From NCBI GenBank assembly GCA_041477005.1, contig JBGOUJ010000384.1, positions 1 to 7,676 of the forward strand: DNA of 7,676 nucleotides, in the 5' to 3' direction. Position 1 is the first letter of the stretch. Every line of letters begins with the position of its first letter. This stretch comes from JBGOUJ01 sp041477005. Lineage in GTDB: Bacteria; Acidobacteriota; Terriglobia; Bryobacterales; JACQDG01. Below, in pieces: positions 5,898 to 7,676 of this stretch. The notes beneath the pieces are model-generated. The model saw only the letters and a list, made by a program, of their open reading frames with translations, searched no databases and was not told the origin of the DNA. Position numbers and translations under genes: made by a program.

Positions 5898-5914
5898 ATC
5901 CGCCTGCGGCGGAT
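5898..5914. repeat. Perfect hairpin at the presumed left (ter) end of the IS91-like element
   Basis: ATCCGCC (5898-5904), loop TGC, GGCGGAT (5908-5914) form seven perfect pairs, four bases after the attC box. IS91-family ends carry small hairpins near the termini, so this may be part of the termination end. It could equally be a terminator-like stem without a T-tract. Confidence 0.5.
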
Positions 5915-5988
5915 AGATGAAAACCTCCCGCAGAATCGGGATCTTCCCCAATCGCTTCCAGGCGCTGTTCGGCTCAGTATCTCCTTCA

Positions 5989-6008
5989 GGGAGGGCCCTA
6001 CCCCTCCC
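5989..6008. promoter_or_regulatory. Leader hairpin just upstream of the recombinase ribosome binding site
   Basis: GGGAGGG (5989-5995) pairs perfectly with CCCTCCC (6002-6008) across a six-base loop, ending five bases before the GGAG at 6014-6017 that serves the recombinase ATG at 6025. Its GGAGG-like left arm is not at usable distance from a start. Regulatory meaning is inferred only from position. Confidence 0.4.
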
Positions 6009-6024
6009 CGAAAGGAGAACAGCT

Positions 6025-6894
6025 ATGTCACCGTTGCGACAACGGATGATTCAGGATATGCAATTGAGGGGGTTTTCCGCAAGAACCCAAGAGTGCTACG
6101 CGGCGGCCGTCCGCCAACTGGGCGAGCACTACCACGCCCGCCCGGACCAACTCACCGAGGAGCACCTGCGTCAGTACTTCCTCTACCTCGCCAACGAGAA
6201 GAAAGTTGCCCGTGCCACCGCCACCATCGCGCTGTGCGGGATCAAGTTCTTCTATCAGCAGACCGTGCAGCGCCCCTGGCCCACGCTCCAGCTGTTCCGT
6301 CCGCCCCGCGAGAAGAAACTGCCCGTCGTATTGAGCCGCCAGGAGGTGCGCCGCGCTCTGGGCGCGGTGCGCATCCCCGTGTACCGCGCTTGTCTGACCA
6401 CCATCTACGCCGGCGGGCTGCGCTTGTTGGAAGGGGCCTGCTTGCAGGTCCCCGACATCGACAGCGACCGGATGTTTTTCCATATCCACGGCAAGGGCAA
6501 AAAAGACCGCTACGTGCCGCTGCCGGAGCCCACCCTGCACATGCTCCGCGCCTTCTGGCGGACCCATCGTTCCCCGCTGTGGCTGTTCCCGGCGCCCACC
6601 CGGCACGGTCTGAAACACAGCCTCGCCCATAACGGCGGGCCGGTTACCCGCAGTAGCCTGCAGAGCGCCTTCCGCCGGGCCTTGAAACAGTGTGGCATCG
6701 TCAAAAGGGCGCACGTTCACACTCTGCGCCATTCCTACGCCACGCACTTGCTCGAGGCCGGGGTCAACCTACGGATCATCCAGGAAAACCTCGGCCACGG
6801 CAGCGCCCGCACCACCCAGATCTACACCCATCTGACGCGCGAGGTGCGGGCTACCCTGACCGCCCCGCTCAACCGGCTCATGCAGGACCTCTGA
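6025..6894 (+). CDS. Tyrosine recombinase/integrase of IS91-type element
   Basis: The ATG at 6025 follows AAAGGAGA with a seven-base spacer; an in-frame ATG at 5917 lacks such a site and would add 36 unlike residues, so 289 residues are preferred. The N-terminal SAM-like core-binding domain covers about 5-85 (MIQDMQLRGFSARTQECYAA). The catalytic domain follows REKKLPVVLSRQEV (95-108). All catalytic residues are present: R133 in AGGLRLLEG, K157 in HGKGKKDR, H232 and R235 in HTLRHSYATHLLEAG, H258 in LGHGS and nucleophile Y267 in TQIYTHL. The insert typical of integron integrases between the K and H-x-x-R motifs is missing, so it is not IntI. Close relatives, as I recall them, sit upstream of IS91 transposases; their exact role in transposition is unclear. 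It ends at TGA 6892-6894, inside a hairpin covering the next gene's ribosome site. Confidence 0.92.
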   Translation: MSPLRQRMIQDMQLRGFSARTQECYAAAVRQLGEHYHARPDQLTEEHLRQYFLYLANEKKVARATATIALCGIKFFYQQTVQRPWPTLQLFRPPREKKLPVVLSRQEVRRALGAVRIPVYRACLTTIYAGGLRLLEGACLQVPDIDSDRMFFHIHGKGKKDRYVPLPEPTLHMLRAFWRTHRSPLWLFPAPTRHGLKHSLAHNGGPVTRSSLQSAFRRALKQCGIVKRAHVHTLRHSYATHLLEAGVNLRIIQENLGHGSARTTQIYTHLTREVRATLTAPLNRLMQDL

Positions 6895-6912
6895 TCCTTC
6901 CCCAGAGGTCCT
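6884..6912 (+). promoter_or_regulatory. Intercistronic hairpin sequestering the transposase Shine-Dalgarno
   Basis: AGGACCTCTG (6884-6893) and CAGAGGTCCT (6903-6912) are a perfect 10-base inverted repeat with a nine-base loop. The left arm contains the last codons and part of the TGA of the recombinase gene. The right arm contains AGAGG (6904-6908), the only plausible Shine-Dalgarno for the transposase ATG at 6914. Ribosomes finishing the recombinase would melt the stem, so transposase translation is expected to be coupled to it. This is inference from geometry. Confidence 0.65.
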
Positions 6913-6913
6913 C

Positions 6914-7676
6914 ATGCTGGAAGTGGCGGACATTTTCCGCCTCCACGGCGCCGCGTATCACGCACGCTTCGGTGATCGTTTGCTGCCCTCGCACCACCGG
7001 GCCATGCAGGACATCGAAGCGTGCCGCACGGCGTACTTCGGAGGCCATCTCCAACAGTGCGATCGCTGCGGGCGCCAGCTCTATACCTACCACTCCTGCC
7101 GCAATCGCCATTGCCCCAAGTGTCATCGCCACCAGACCGAACGCTGGCTCCAGAAACAGCGCGCGCGCTTGCTGCCTTGCTTCTACTTCTTACTCACCTT
7201 TACCCTGCCCAGCGAACTGCGGCCGCTGGCGCGCGCCCACCACAAGAAACTCTATGGGCTGCTGATGCGATGCGCCGTAGCAGCGCTCCAGAAGCTCGCA
7301 CGCGATCCCCGCTACCTTGGCGCCCGCCCCGGCTGTCTGGCCGTGCTCCATACCTGGACCCGCGCCCTGCTCTACCATCCCCACGTCCATCTATTGGTCA
7401 CCGCCGGCGGCCTCTCCCCCGATGGCACCCAGTGGATCCCGTCGAAGAACCCCAAGTATCTGGTCCCGGTGGAGGCGCTGTCGGTGATCTTCCGCGCCAA
7501 GCTGTGCGCTGCTTTGAAGAAAGCGAAACTGCTCGAACAGGTGCCGCCCCAGGTGTGGAAGAAAGACTGGGTGGTGCACTGTCAACCGGCCGGCAGTGGC
7601 CGCAAGGTGCTGGAGTACCTGGGCCGTTACGTGTTCCGCATCGCCATCACCAACAGCCGCCTGGAGCAGATCGACA
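6914..7676 (+). CDS. tnpA: IS91-family Y2 HUH transposase, 3' truncated by window end
   Basis: The frame is open from ATG 6914 to the end (254 residues; family length is roughly 400). Zinc-binding region: CDRCGRQLYTYHSCRNRHCP followed by KC, with cysteines C49, C52, C62, C67, C70. The HUH metal-binding motif is H157-V158-H159 in YHPHVHLLVTAGGL. A Y-x3-Y motif, Y235-L-G-R-Y239 in VLEYLGRYVFR, gives the two catalytic tyrosines that nick and join DNA in rolling-circle transposition. The start is chosen because AGAGG lies five bases upstream and residues MLEVADIFRLHG match the usual start of the family. The rest, including the element's origin end, lies beyond the window. It is translated just after the tyrosine recombinase gene, probably coupled to it. 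Confidence 0.93.
   Translation, partial: MLEVADIFRLHGAAYHARFGDRLLPSHHRAMQDIEACRTAYFGGHLQQCDRCGRQLYTYHSCRNRHCPKCHRHQTERWLQKQRARLLPCFYFLLTFTLPSELRPLARAHHKKLYGLLMRCAVAALQKLARDPRYLGARPGCLAVLHTWTRALLYHPHVHLLVTAGGLSPDGTQWIPSKNPKYLVPVEALSVIFRAKLCAALKKAKLLEQVPPQVWKKDWVVHCQPAGSGRKVLEYLGRYVFRIAITNSRLEQID

Larger units (their letters stand above)
5895..7676 (+). mobile_element. IS91-family element with tyrosine recombinase (left part; right end outside window)
   Basis: It contains a tyrosine recombinase gene followed after 19 bases by an IS91-type Y2 HUH transposase gene, the known two-gene arrangement of a subgroup of IS91 elements. The left boundary is not exactly defined: it is placed directly after the last attC base because hairpin 5898-5914 begins there and no other gene intervenes. 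IS91 elements make no target duplication, and the origin end, which should adjoin the specific tetranucleotide target, is outside the window. Confidence 0.75.

Noticed and set aside
5917..6024. Longer start (ATG at 5917) for the tyrosine recombinase
   Set aside because: There is no ribosome site at usable distance, the extra 36 residues lie over leader hairpin sequence, and the ATG at 6025 has a textbook GGAG with seven-base spacing and the usual family N terminus.
6025..6894. Integron integrase (IntI) for the neighbouring cassette array
   Set aside because: The insert between the lysine and H-x-x-R motifs that marks IntI is absent, the gene is followed directly by an IS91 transposase, and it points away from the array without an attI-like site.

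Overview
This 7.7 kb, mostly GC-rich window looks like an accessory region from an environmental bacterium. The tandem secreted PQQ-like beta-propeller/EF-hand proteins, opening with a W-S-Q-F-R-G-P-N motif, and the dispersed AAGACGCAAAGGACGC-type palindrome are things I associate with Acidobacteriota and the Planctomycetota/Verrucomicrobiota group. The sequence alone does not settle the taxon. There is no rRNA, tRNA or CRISPR array.

Layout. (1) 1-2701, plus strand: two tandem paralogues of a PQQ-like repeat protein with a paired EF-hand insert, overlapping by ATGA. The signal peptide of the second is encoded largely inside a dispersed palindromic repeat. (2) 2726-3208, minus strand: an orphan, AT-richer open frame with no clear start, probably a gene remnant. 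(3) 3209-3919: no convincing protein gene, but about 300 bases of consecutive strong hairpins (3573-3877) that look like a structured RNA. An IscB/HEARO-type omega RNA without its nuclease gene is one unproven possibility. (4) 3920-5894, minus strand: an integron gene-cassette array without an integron integrase (CALIN-like). It holds three cassette genes (DUF998-type membrane protein, CoA-binding protein, and a chimeric membrane-protein/hydrolase-tail ORF) and three attC-like sites, at 5830-5894, 5075-5141 and 4479-4580. (5) 5895-7676, plus strand: the left part of a two-gene IS91-family element. It encodes a tyrosine recombinase and a Y2 HUH transposase cut by the window end, with a hairpin across their junction that buries the transposase ribosome binding site.

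How the parts relate. The cassette genes share one orientation, each with its own strong Shine-Dalgarno and each separated by an attC site, as expected for captured cassettes. All three sites keep the extra base in the left arm (minus-strand reading), which fixes the array direction. The IS91-like element abuts the outermost attC exactly where the next cassette gene should lie, so it probably interrupted or truncated the array. The tyrosine recombinase lacks the IntI-specific insert and belongs to the IS91 element, not the integron. The most noteworthy points are the repeat-derived signal peptide, the chimeric cassette gene, the unexplained structured segment and the coupling hairpin between the two recombination genes.
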